This document shows, one piece after another, positions 7,954-15,683 of a stretch of 64,000 bases of DNA. How positions within the stretch are numbered: the stretch's first letter is position 1; each line of letters starts with the position of its first letter. A program made the translations under genes and the position numbers. The notes under the pieces are model-generated. The model had not been told where the DNA came from. It searched no databases and was given only the letters and a program-made list of their open reading frames with translations. This stretch comes from AC-32 sp963704005 (lineage in GTDB: Bacteria > Actinomycetota > Thermoleophilia > Gaiellales > Gaiellaceae): positions 248,001-312,000 of the forward strand of contig CAVPGJ010000001.1 of assembly GCA_963704005.1 (NCBI GenBank), written 5' to 3'.

Positions 7954-8579
7954 TCGGAGGGCTTGCGGGGGCCGCCGTGCGTTAGCAGGAGCCGGCTGGG
8001 CCGCCTCGTGTTGAGCGCCCGTTCGACCGACCGCCTCAGCCTTTCGACCGACTCGCCCTCACGGAGCCACGATTCCGGACACAGCCTCATGTCATCCGGA
8101 TAGCCGAGCAGCGAGTCGCCGAAGACCACTGCGCGGTGGCTCGGCAGCCAGAACGCAGCCTCGCTCATGTGGTGGAGCGCGATCGCCTCGACGCCGCCGG
8201 GCAGCGCGTCTCCCTCCGAGAACGTTTGCGTCACCGGAGCACGCTTCGCGACCTCGTCCTCGGACGGCGCGTGCGCCCACAGCGTCGCGCCCTCGTACCG
8301 CTCCAGGATCACGGGTGCGCTCCGAACGTGCCAGAAGACCGTGATCAGGATCGCGGGCGGCCCGTGGTGCTCCACGTCGGCGTCGAGCGCGGCCCAGAAC
8401 GCCTCCTCGTCGTCGCCCGGCACGAGGGGGTCGAAGAGCACGAGGTCGCCGCCCTCGACGAGCGCATAGCAGGAGACGTCGCGCTCCCAGCCCCGGTCGT
8501 CGACGAAATCCTCCGGGCCCCAGTCCGGGTGCGGCGCGGTCCACCACCACAGGTGCGGTGCGATCTGCTGGATCTCCAC
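7950..8579 (-). CDS. Metallo-beta-lactamase-fold protein with degenerate metal motif
   Basis: A 209-residue protein with the layout of a metallo-beta-lactamase fold: a GGDLVLFDPLVPGDDE opening, ITVFWHVRSA where the HxHxDH motif should be, HHMSEAAFWLPSHRAVVFGDSLLG, and LLTHGGP at the end. The HxHxDH zinc motif is reduced to one His, so hydrolase activity is doubtful although other ligands (the Asp in FGDSLLG, the His in LTHGG) remain. It starts with GTG and is transcribed divergently from the AlkA-like gene from only 32 bp of shared DNA. Confidence 0.7.
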   Translation of the reverse strand: MEIQQIAPHLWWWTAPHPDWGPEDFVDDRGWERDVSCYALVEGGDLVLFDPLVPGDDEEAFWAALDADVEHHGPPAILITVFWHVRSAPVILERYEGATLWAHAPSEDEVAKRAPVTQTFSEGDALPGGVEAIALHHMSEAAFWLPSHRAVVFGDSLLGYPDDMRLCPESWLREGESVERLRRSVERALNTRRPSRLLLTHGGPRKPSD

Positions 8580-8586
8580 GCCGGCG

Positions 8587-8605
8587 ACCGTACCGCACGT
8601 ACGGT
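8587..8605. promoter_or_regulatory. Palindrome formed by two divergent -10 elements
   Basis: ACCGTAC, 5-nt spacer CGCAC, GTACGGT. Each arm contains TACGGT in outward orientation, 7 nt before the GTG at 8579 (minus) and 6 nt before the ATG at 8612 (plus). The repeat is therefore both a symmetrical operator candidate and a pair of overlapping leaderless promoters. Confidence 0.5.
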
Positions 8606-8611
8606 TGCCCG

Positions 8612-9424
8612 ATGGGCGTCCTGCGCCTGCCCGAGCCGTTCGATTTCGAGCTCTCGACCGAGCGCTTCCGCGCCTTCGGGCCCGACCTGGCCAACCTCTG
8701 GGCCGACGGCGCGCTGCGCCGGGTCGTCGGGCGGCGCGAGGTGCGAATCGAGCCGGCGCGCGGCGGCGTGCGCGTCGAGCCCCTCGACGCCGAGACGAGG
8801 CCGGTGGTCCGCAAGTTGCTCGGCGCCGAGTTCGACCTCGGCGCGTTCTACGTCTGGGCGCGGCGCGACCCGGTGCTGCGGCGGTTGACGAAGGCGCTCG
8901 CCGGCTTCCGCCCGCCGCTCGCCCCCGACCCGTTCGAGACGCTCGTCACCTCGATCACCGCGCAGCAGGTCTCGCTGCATGCGGCCTTCGCGATCCGCAA
9001 CCGCCTGATCGAGCGCTTCGGCCGCCGCGCCGCGCAGGCGTACGCCTTCCCGGCCGCGCGCCGGCTCGCCCGCGTCGGCGAGGAGGAGCTCGTTGCGCTC
9101 GGCTTCTCGCGTCGCAAGGCCGAGTACGTCGTCGGGCTCGCCGAGGCTCCGCCCGGCTTCGACGAGCTGGCCGGGCTTCCGGACGACGAGGTCAAGGCTC
9201 GCCTGGTCGAGATCCGCGGCCTCGGCGAGTGGACGGCCGATTGGTACCTCGCGCGCCACCTCGCCCGGCCGCGCGCCTGGCCCGCGGGCGACCTCGCCCT
9301 TGCGAAGGCGGTGCGGGCCTTCTACCCGGAAGCCGGGGACATCCGCGCCTTCGGCGAGCATTTCGAGCCCTTCCAGAACCTCTCCGCCCACTACCTGTTG
9401 ACGGGGGCTAGGCTCGGGGCGTGA
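8612..9424 (+). CDS. alkA: AlkA-type DNA-3-methyladenine glycosylase II
   Basis: A 270-residue HhH-GPD base-excision glycosylase. The diagnostic region is FETLVTSITAQQVSL, then the helix-hairpin-helix IRGLGEWTADWYLARHL and the catalytic Asp in PAGDLALAKAV. It should remove alkylated purines such as 3-methyladenine. An N-terminal ~90-residue TBP-like domain is present as in full-length AlkA. There is no Ada-like domain here. The last bases overlap the next gene as GTGA. Confidence 0.88.
   Translation: MGVLRLPEPFDFELSTERFRAFGPDLANLWADGALRRVVGRREVRIEPARGGVRVEPLDAETRPVVRKLLGAEFDLGAFYVWARRDPVLRRLTKALAGFRPPLAPDPFETLVTSITAQQVSLHAAFAIRNRLIERFGRRAAQAYAFPAARRLARVGEEELVALGFSRRKAEYVVGLAEAPPGFDELAGLPDDEVKARLVEIRGLGEWTADWYLARHLARPRAWPAGDLALAKAVRAFYPEAGDIRAFGEHFEPFQNLSAHYLLTGARLGA
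9409..9414 (+). promoter_or_regulatory. -10 element TAGGCT inside the alkA 3' end
   Basis: TAGGCT with 6 nt to the GTG at 9421. It could give the acetyltransferase gene its own leaderless transcript in addition to read-through from alkA. Confidence 0.4.
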
Positions 9425-10344
9425 ACGTTCGCGAGGCGACCCGGCAGGACACGGACGCGGTGCTGGCGCTGTTCGAGGCGATGGACTGGGACCGCCCGTG
9501 GCCGCGGCCGCAGCTCGGGCCGAAGCACCTCGAGGGCAAGCTCGTCCTCGTCGCCGAGGAGGACGGCGAGATCGCCGGCTTCGCGTTCGGCGAGACCGAG
9601 CAGCATGGCCGGGCCCACCTGAACGTCGCCTGCGTGCGGCCCGAGAGCCGGCGCCGGGGCGTCATGAAGGCGCTCCTGGCCGAGTTCGCCGCCCGGGCGC
9701 GTGCCGCCGGCTCCGACCACATCACCCTCGACGTCGACACGAGCAACGAGGTCGGCCGCGTCGTCTGGCAGCGCCTCGGCTTCACGGACTTCTCGCAGCG
9801 CCTGGTCGCCTCGGTGGACGCGCTGGAGGCACGGCTCGCCGCTCCGGTTGGCGAGTCGCGTGCAACCGTCTACGTCCAGACCGACGACGTGGACACGGTC
9901 GGGGCGGCTGCGGCCAAGTACCTGCCGCGCCTCGGCGGGTCGGGCGAGCAGGTGACCGGCCCCGAGAACGGCTGGACCGCCGTGCGCGCGGAGCTGCTCG
10001 ACCGCGACCGCCGCGCACGGGAGCGCTTCGCCTCCGAGCTCTCGAACGCGACGGCGGCCGTCGCCTGCACGCTGGCGCTCGAGGACGGGCGGCTCGTCCG
10101 CTACGTGCTCTACGAGCGCGGCAGCGTCGTCGACGAGTACCAGTCGGTGCCGGAGTACTACGGCCCGGTGCCGCCCGGCGACGTCGTCGCGCTCGGCGCG
10201 AACGCGACCGTCGTTGCGCGGCTGACCGGCGCCGAGGCCGCACGCGTGCGCGCCGTCGCCCGCACGGCGGCATCGCCCGAGGAGCTACCGCCTGCGCCGG
10301 AGCTACTGCAGCAGATCGCCGAGCTACTAGGTCTGTCGGGCTAG
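9421..10344 (+). CDS. GNAT acetyltransferase with an uncharacterised C-terminal domain
   Basis: A 307-residue protein. The first ~145 residues are a GNAT domain with the acetyl-CoA loop in CVRPESRRRGVMKALL and the typical WQRLGF near its end. The remaining ~160 residues (starting ESRATVYVQTDDVD) form a second domain rich in beta and helix segments that is not recognised. The substrate is unknown. GTG start, 4-nt overlap with alkA; the downstream GST-like gene begins 9 nt after the stop. Confidence 0.75.
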   Translation: MNVREATRQDTDAVLALFEAMDWDRPWPRPQLGPKHLEGKLVLVAEEDGEIAGFAFGETEQHGRAHLNVACVRPESRRRGVMKALLAEFAARARAAGSDHITLDVDTSNEVGRVVWQRLGFTDFSQRLVASVDALEARLAAPVGESRATVYVQTDDVDTVGAAAAKYLPRLGGSGEQVTGPENGWTAVRAELLDRDRRARERFASELSNATAAVACTLALEDGRLVRYVLYERGSVVDEYQSVPEYYGPVPPGDVVALGANATVVARLTGAEAARVRAVARTAASPEELPPAPELLQQIAELLGLSG

Positions 10345-10347
10345 TCT
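10342..10347 (+). promoter_or_regulatory. -10 element TAGTCT before the GST gene
   Basis: TAGTCT, 6 nt, GTG at 10354. The TAG is also the stop codon of the acetyltransferase gene. Confidence 0.45.
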
Positions 10348-10353
10348 GCAGCC

Positions 10354-10923
10354 GTGTCGACGCTCTACACCGCCGAGCGCTGTCCCTACGCCGCGCGGGC
10401 CCGGATCGCGCTCGCAGAGAAGGGCATCGCCTACGAGGCGGTCGAGATCGACCTCGACGACCGGCCGGCGTGGATCTACGAGAAGAATCCGCTCGGCCGC
10501 GTTCCCGTCTACGAGGAGGAAGGCGGGCTCGTCCTGCCGGAGTCGCGCGTGATCATGGAATACCTGGAGGAGCGCTACCCCGAGCCTGCGCTGCTTCCCG
10601 CGGACCCGGCGGAGCGGGCGCTCGCCCGCCTCTGGCTCGAGCGTTTCGACGACCGGCTCGGCGGTGCCTACTACGCGGCCCGGCGCGGCGACGGGCGGGA
10701 GCGGCTCGACGCGGCGCTCGCCGACCTCGACGGCGCGCTCGAGGCTCAGCCGTTTCTGAACGGCCGCGAGTACGGGCTGGCGGACATCGGCTACGTGCCC
10801 TGGATCCTGCGCGCGATCGACCGCTTCGGCGTCGAGCTCGGACCCGCGCTCGCGGACTGGCTCGAGCGGCTCCTCTCTCGCCCGGCCGTCGCCGCCGAGC
10901 GCGAAGTCGTCGCGGCGCTGTGA
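10354..10923 (+). CDS. Glutathione S-transferase family protein, candidate maleylacetoacetate isomerase
   Basis: A 189-residue GST. The N-terminal thioredoxin-like domain carries CPYAARARIALAEKG (residues 10-24) and NPLGRVPVYEEEGG with LPESRVIMEYLEERYP, the thiol-substrate binding loop. A shortened all-helical C-terminal domain follows. Zeta-class GSTs isomerise maleylacetoacetate, the missing step between homogentisate dioxygenase and FAH encoded nearby, so that role is plausible but unproved. Actinobacteria generally lack glutathione, so another thiol may be used. The stop overlaps the rhodanese start (GTGA). Confidence 0.75.
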   Translation: MSTLYTAERCPYAARARIALAEKGIAYEAVEIDLDDRPAWIYEKNPLGRVPVYEEEGGLVLPESRVIMEYLEERYPEPALLPADPAERALARLWLERFDDRLGGAYYAARRGDGRERLDAALADLDGALEAQPFLNGREYGLADIGYVPWILRAIDRFGVELGPALADWLERLLSRPAVAAEREVVAAL

Positions 10924-11741
10924 CCGAGTCTCCAAGTAACACGGTGTTACAAGGTTCGCTCCCGCCCCTCGTGGACGCCGCCTGGGTCGAGGCGCACCTC
11001 GGCGAGCCGGACCTGCTGCTCGGCGACTGTCGCGGGCCGAACGCGCACCAGCGCGGGCACCTGCCGGGCTCGATCCCGCTCGTGCTCGGCTCGCCGCCGC
11101 CGCTCGCCGATCGCGGAGACCGTGCGCGAGTTCGCGGTCGAGGTGCAGCGGCGGCTCGGCCGCCACGGCGTCACCGGCGAGGAGCGGCTCGTCCTCTACG
11201 ACCGCGGCGACTGCGTCGGCGCCTCCGCGTCGGCCCAGGCCGCGGAGCTCGCGGGCCATCCGCAGGTGTCCGTGCTCGCCGCGAGGGCTCGCCGGCTGGC
11301 CGGGCGACCTCGAGACGGGCGCGGTCGAGCTGCGAGAAGACGAAGCCGAGCCTCGAGTCGCGGCCCGAGGCGGTGCCGACCTGGCGGGAGCTCCTCGAGC
11401 GGCTCGACGACCCCGCCCTGACGATCCTCGACGTGCGCACGCCGGAGGAGTACTCCGGCCGCGCCGGCTCGCCCTGCGACCCCCGCCAGGCGCACATCCC
11501 GGGCGCGCGCCTGCTCGAGGTCGAGCGGCTCTTCGCCGGGCCGGGCGAGCCGTTGCCGCCTGAGCAGGTTCGCGAGCTGGCCGGGCTGCCGGAGGGCGCG
11601 CAGATCGTGGCCTACTGCCACTCCGGTTCCCGTTCGGCGCTGGCCGCGCTGGCGCTCCGCGCCGCCGGCTACGACGCCCGCAACTACCCGGGCTCGTGGC
11701 ACGAGTGGTCGCGGCACGAGGAGCTGCCGGCGGAGCGCTGA
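10920..11741 (+). CDS. Two-domain rhodanese-type sulfurtransferase, frame broken at three points
   Basis: Conceptual 272-residue protein of the thiosulfate/3-mercaptopyruvate sulfurtransferase type. The first rhodanese domain has LLLGDCRGPNAHQRGHLPGS; the second has ILDVRTPEEYSG and the active loop YCHSGSRSA with the catalytic Cys. The frame needs one extra base removed near 11112, 11284 and 11337 to restore the conserved stretches REFAVEVQRRLGRHG, GLAGWPGDLETGAVEL and KPSLESRPEAVPTW. All three are single-base gains, so errors in the assembly are likelier than decay. A GTAACAC-type palindromic repeat lies inside the first 12 codons. Confidence 0.8.
   Translation: MTESPSNTVLQGSLPPLVDAAWVEAHLGEPDLLLGDCRGPNAHQRGHLPGSIPLVLGSPPPLADRGDRARVRGRGAAAARPPRRHRRGAARPLRPRRLRRRLRVGPGRGARGPSAGVRARREGSPAGRATSRRARSSCEKTKPSLESRPEAVPTWRELLERLDDPALTILDVRTPEEYSGRAGSPCDPRQAHIPGARLLEVERLFAGPGEPLPPEQVRELAGLPEGAQIVAYCHSGSRSALAALALRAAGYDARNYPGSWHEWSRHEELPAER
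10936..10950 (+). repeat. GTAACA-N3-TGTTRC interspersed palindrome, copy 1
   Basis: GTAACACGGTGTTAC, a 7+1+7 palindrome preceded by AA and followed by AAGG. One of four copies in the window (others at 31394, 35081 and 59251). This copy lies at the 5' end of the rhodanese gene and is read through in frame. Confidence 0.7.
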
Positions 11742-11766
11742 ACGCCCCGCCGGCAGCCCGTTCGTC

Positions 11767-12918
11767 CTACTTGTGCTTCTTCTTGGGCGGTGCGACCGCG
11801 ACCTGGGCGCCGGTGATCGGCGCGATCTCCTCGTGGAGACACGGGATCGGGAGGCCCGTCGGCGACGGCCCCTGGCAGCCGCCGGTCAGCTCCCAGCCGC
11901 CGAAGAACGCCTGGTAGAAGGTCTTCTTCTTCGGTCTCGTCCGCAGGGCCGTGTACGACCCCGAGGCCGGCAGCGCCTTCGTCCGCACCGCCTTGCCCTT
12001 GCCCGTGACACCGGTCGCCGAGGGCGTCAGCAGGTTCGGGGCGGGCTTCGACTTCGTCGAGTAGTAGAGGTCGACCTTGATCCCCTTCGGGTTGAGTCCG
12101 GCGACCTTCAGCTTCCCCTTGAACGCGGCCAGCTTGGCCTTCTTGCTCTTGCCCTTCAGGAAGGTCAAGGAAGCCGGCAGCCCGACGTACGTCTTGTACT
12201 CGACGGTGCCGGCCGGGTTCGGCATGGGGGGAGTGCCGGCGTACGGCGTGAAATCGGTCGCCCAGCTGTACGCGTTGCTCGCGGGTGCGTTCTTGAAGAC
12301 GCCGTTGATCGTGTAGTCGGCCAGCCAGAGCTGCGCCTGGAAGGGCGCCGCGGCGGGAGGCAGCAGGCAGATCTCCTGCACCAGGTACGGGCCGAGCTGG
12401 TTGACGAAGGCCGGAACCTGGAGGCTCTGGCCCTGGAGCTGCGTGTTCAGCACCCAGACCGCAGCCGGCGTCGCCGGGTCGGCCGCGCTCTTGCACTGCG
12501 CGTAGGCCGTCACCAGAGCCGGGTCGGCCGGGTTGCCGACGACAACGTTGCCCGTCAGCGTCAGGTCGGCCCCGCCGAGCGCGCCGGCCCGGACGTAGGC
12601 GAACGCCTTGCCGATCGCCGTGCCGGGCGCCTGCGTGAGTGTGTTGGTGTAGCCGGCCGGCGAGAAGATCGTGAACTTCGCCGTCGCGTCCGCGGTCGGA
12701 TCGGCGAAGAACAGAAAGCCGACGTTCGAGGCCGCGCCGACCTTGTAGCTCGACTGCTGCACCGTCAGCGACGGCGTGAACGCCTGCGGCGAGGGCGCGG
12801 CGCCGAGGTGCTGAACGGCGAGCGGCCGCGAGGACGACGCCGGGAGCGCCGTGGCGGCCAGCGCCAGCCCGGCGGCACCGACGACGGCGATCAGTGACAA
12901 GCGGAGTGGTTTCTTCAT
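11767..12918 (-). CDS. Secreted protein of unknown function, lysine-rich C-terminus
   Basis: A 383-residue protein with a clear signal peptide (residues 1-28, basic start, hydrophobic core, ALPASSSRP cleavage region). The body is rich in Ala, Thr, Pro and Gly. Two stretches, FLKGKSKKAKLAAFKGKLKVAGLN (split by position) around residues 254-277 and PPKKKHK at the very end, are strongly basic. No enzymatic motif is recognised. An AAGGGG SD lies before the ATG. It is probably an extracellular or wall-associated protein. Function unknown. Confidence 0.7.
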   Translation of the reverse strand: MKKPLRLSLIAVVGAAGLALAATALPASSSRPLAVQHLGAAPSPQAFTPSLTVQQSSYKVGAASNVGFLFFADPTADATAKFTIFSPAGYTNTLTQAPGTAIGKAFAYVRAGALGGADLTLTGNVVVGNPADPALVTAYAQCKSAADPATPAAVWVLNTQLQGQSLQVPAFVNQLGPYLVQEICLLPPAAAPFQAQLWLADYTINGVFKNAPASNAYSWATDFTPYAGTPPMPNPAGTVEYKTYVGLPASLTFLKGKSKKAKLAAFKGKLKVAGLNPKGIKVDLYYSTKSKPAPNLLTPSATGVTGKGKAVRTKALPASGSYTALRTRPKKKTFYQAFFGGWELTGGCQGPSPTGLPIPCLHEEIAPITGAQVAVAPPKKKHK

Positions 12919-13015
12919 TGCCCCTTCTTTCGAGTGGAATCCCCCTGGGTGAAAAACTGTCGGTGGCTGAGACGTCTGCTGATCCCGATAGTTAACACCC
13001 GCACGAGGCCCCTGA

Positions 13016-14224
13016 CTAGCGCGGATTTACGAGCGGGCCGAACAGCACCCAGAGGTTCTTTCGGTACCGGACCATCTTTGCCTTCGCGATCGGGAAGTAG
13101 TTCGTCGGGCTCGTGCGCACGAAGACGCCCGGGAGCAGGAACGGGTTGTTCCGCTCGTTCATGTGCGTGACCGCGTGCATCAGGCTCGCGCGGGTCGGGT
13201 TGCGGCCGGCGTGGCGGAGCGCGTCCACCATCGAGTACGCGACCGTCATCCCGTACCAGTTGTAGACGTCGGACGGCTTCCCGCCCGGGTCGTAGCGCTT
13301 GAGGATCTTCTTGTAGAGCTTGAGCCCCGGGTTCTTGGCCCAGCGCGGCGAGGTCGGGTCCTTGACGAAGGCGAAGCTGAGCGCGCCGTTCGTCTCCTTG
13401 CCGTGCGTGTTCGAGCGGGCGATCGACATGATCGTCGGCTCGATCGAGACCGAGCTGACGAAGAAGCGCGGGTGCCAGCCGAGCTTGTACGCGTAGATGA
13501 ACGACTGGATCGCGTAGTTCGGCAGGGCGAAGAGCATGAACGTGTCGGCGTGCGAGGCGCGGAGCTTCGCGATCTGCGAATTGACGTCGGTGTCGGTCAC
13601 CTCGTAGGAGGCCTTGGCGACGATCTGCTTTGCGTGCACGCCGAGGCCACGCTGGAGGCCGTGCAGGAGGTCGTTGCCGTAGTCGCTGTTCTCGTAGAGG
13701 ACGGCGATCCTCGCCTTCGGCCGGTGCGCGGCGACGTAACGGCCGTAGATCGCGCCCTCGCCCGCGAAGCTCGGCAGGTAGCCCATCGTCCAGGGGAACT
13801 GCTTGTAGCCGTGACCTACCTCGGCGGCGCCGGTGCCTGCGAAGACCTCCGGCACCTTGAGCGCGTTCAGGTAGGCGCGGATCGCGATCGTGTGCTCGGT
13901 GCCGATCGTGTTGAAGACCGCGAAGACCTTGTCCTGCTCGACCAGGCGGCGGGTCTCGGTCAGCGTTCGCGTCGGGTCGTAGCCGTCGTCGCGGTAGACG
14001 TACTTGATCTTCCGTCCGAAGACACCGCCGTGGGCGTTGACGTACCTGAAGTACGCGGTCGCCGATGGGCCGACGGCGCCGAAGGCCGACGCCTGGCCGC
14101 TGAGCGGGACGGTGCCGCCGATCAGGATCTGCGTCGCCGTGACCCCGGGCGTGCCGGTCGGCGCGCCGGCGGCCGTCACCGTCAGCGCCAGGGCGGCGAG
14201 GACAACCGGGCCGAGGGCCTTCAT
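13016..14224 (-). CDS. Branched-chain amino-acid-type ABC transporter substrate-binding protein
   Basis: A 402-residue periplasmic-binding-protein-fold type I protein with signal peptide (residues 1-20). ILIGGTVPLSGQASAFGAVG at the start of the mature part and the IGTEHTIAIRAYLNALKVPEVF region are typical of LivJ/LivK-like proteins. No permease or ATPase genes are next to it, so it is an orphan binding protein whose partners must be elsewhere, or it acts as a receptor. It overlaps the upstream hydrolase stop by 4 nt and is likely co-transcribed with it. Confidence 0.85.
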   Translation of the reverse strand: MKALGPVVLAALALTVTAAGAPTGTPGVTATQILIGGTVPLSGQASAFGAVGPSATAYFRYVNAHGGVFGRKIKYVYRDDGYDPTRTLTETRRLVEQDKVFAVFNTIGTEHTIAIRAYLNALKVPEVFAGTGAAEVGHGYKQFPWTMGYLPSFAGEGAIYGRYVAAHRPKARIAVLYENSDYGNDLLHGLQRGLGVHAKQIVAKASYEVTDTDVNSQIAKLRASHADTFMLFALPNYAIQSFIYAYKLGWHPRFFVSSVSIEPTIMSIARSNTHGKETNGALSFAFVKDPTSPRWAKNPGLKLYKKILKRYDPGGKPSDVYNWYGMTVAYSMVDALRHAGRNPTRASLMHAVTHMNERNNPFLLPGVFVRTSPTNYFPIAKAKMVRYRKNLWVLFGPLVNPR

Positions 14225-15657
14225 CGCGAGATCGGCGTGCGCAGCACCGGCAGCGTCAGCCGTGCGGGGCCGAGCGTCACCTTCGCTGTCGACGGCATCG
14301 GCAGGTCGAGGTAGAGCAGGTTCCCCGAGTTCTGCGCGGTCGAGCTCGAGGCGAGCGTCAGCGTCAGCCTCGACCCGCGCGGGAGCAGCGTCGCGGTGTT
14401 GAGGAGCAGAATCGCGAACTGGTGCTTGCCCTGAAGCGAGGTTGTGTTGACGCCGCCCTCGCTGACGACGATCGTCTTGCCCTTCGGCGTCCGCGCGGTC
14501 ACCACGGCGACGATGCGCGACCAGCCGCCGGCGACCTTCGCGGTGACGCGGACGCTGCCGGCGCCGAACGTCTCGAGCGGCGCGCGCAGCTTGCTGCTCG
14601 TGCGCGTGGACTTGCCGATCCCGGTCAGCGTGTTGGTGCCCCCGAAGACGTGCCGGTAGGGGCGGGTCGGCGGCAGGGCCTTGAAGACGCGCGCCTTGCC
14701 GCGCCAGGGATCGGGCGCGACCAGGATCGCGGGAGGCGGCTTGCCGGGTGTCGGCTGGAAGAGCCAGCGCGTGAACCAGGCCTGGCCGACCGCGAGCACC
14801 TCGTTCAGGTCGGGGCCCGGGAAGGTCGACGGCGAGTGGCCGAAGTCGCCGATGTAGAGCTCCTTCGGTCCGGCCACCCGGCGATAGCCCGCGGTCGCCT
14901 GCGAGATGTCGAAGGCGAAGTCGCGGCGGCCCTGGAAGAACAGCACCGGCGTGTGCACCTTGGCGAGCGAGCCGCGGCTCGAGCGCTGGGCGGCGAAAGC
15001 TCTGAGCGCGGCCTGGTTCTTGCTCGCGAGCGCGTCGTCCTTGATCGCCAGCACTGACGGGTCGAGGTGGTCCTGCGGCACCGAGGTGAGGAACTGGTAG
15101 ATCGCGCCCGACTTGGACAGGTCCTGCGGCGCCAGGGCGCTGTAGAGGTCGGTCCAGGTCTCGACTGTCTCGACCGCTGCCCAGGGCACGCCGTCGACCA
15201 GCGAGCGCAGCACGGCGCCGCCGCCGAGGGAAATCCCCCAGGCGCCGATCTTCTGCGGGTCGACCCCCGGCTGGGCGGCGAGCCAGTTGAAGACCTCGTG
15301 CGTGTCCTGGATCTCACGTGGGCCGTCGATCGACGTGAGCCCCTCGGACTGGCCGTGGCCCCGCGCGTCGAAGGTGAGGACCTCGAAGGTGCTGGCGAAG
15401 TGCTGCGCGATCGCGTCCAGGTCCTGGCGCTTTCCGCCGAGGCCGTGGAAGAGCACGAGCGCCGGCCGGCCACCGGCGGGTGGGCTCCCGGCAGGCGTGT
15501 ACAGCGTCGCCGCAAGGTGGACGTTGTCGTCCATCTTCAGCAACCACTCCTGCGTCGTGAATGCCGGGGAGCTTGTTCGCGGCGCCGCTGCGCCCGCCAC
15601 AGCGAGCGCGAGCACGGCGACGGCGACGACTGCGACAACCCGGCGACCCACGGGCAT
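14221..15657 (-). CDS. Secreted alpha/beta hydrolase with C-terminal X-Pro dipeptidyl-peptidase-like domain
   Basis: A 478-residue exported hydrolase with signal peptide (1-25). The N-terminal half is an alpha/beta hydrolase: VLFHGLGGKRQDLD (oxyanion side), FDARGHGQSEG, nucleophile elbow GAWGISLGGGAV (Ser about residue 140), an Asp in FFQGRRDFAFDI and a His in YIGDFGHSPSTF. The C-terminal ~170 residues form a beta-rich region like the jelly-roll of S15/CocE enzymes. It is probably an acyl or peptide hydrolase; the substrate is unknown. It is coupled to the downstream binding protein gene by a 4-nt overlap. Confidence 0.8.
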   Translation of the reverse strand: MPVGRRVVAVVAVAVLALAVAGAAAPRTSSPAFTTQEWLLKMDDNVHLAATLYTPAGSPPAGGRPALVLFHGLGGKRQDLDAIAQHFASTFEVLTFDARGHGQSEGLTSIDGPREIQDTHEVFNWLAAQPGVDPQKIGAWGISLGGGAVLRSLVDGVPWAAVETVETWTDLYSALAPQDLSKSGAIYQFLTSVPQDHLDPSVLAIKDDALASKNQAALRAFAAQRSSRGSLAKVHTPVLFFQGRRDFAFDISQATAGYRRVAGPKELYIGDFGHSPSTFPGPDLNEVLAVGQAWFTRWLFQPTPGKPPPAILVAPDPWRGKARVFKALPPTRPYRHVFGGTNTLTGIGKSTRTSSKLRAPLETFGAGSVRVTAKVAGGWSRIVAVVTARTPKGKTIVVSEGGVNTTSLQGKHQFAILLLNTATLLPRGSRLTLTLASSSTAQNSGNLLYLDLPMPSTAKVTLGPARLTLPVLRTPISR

Positions 15658-15671
15658 CAGCGTAGCTCTCC

Positions 15672-15677
15672 TAGAAT
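15672..15677 (+). promoter_or_regulatory. -10 element TAGAAT before murI
   Basis: TAGAAT with 6 nt to the GTG at 15684, indicating a leaderless transcript for the murI-rph-rdgB operon. Confidence 0.5.
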
Positions 15678-15683
15678 CGGCGT

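Noticed and set aside
10920..11741. Rhodanese as a decayed pseudogene
   Set aside because: All conserved motifs are intact apart from three single-base gains, the same lesion seen in essential genes here; decay would also show stops, losses and substitutions.
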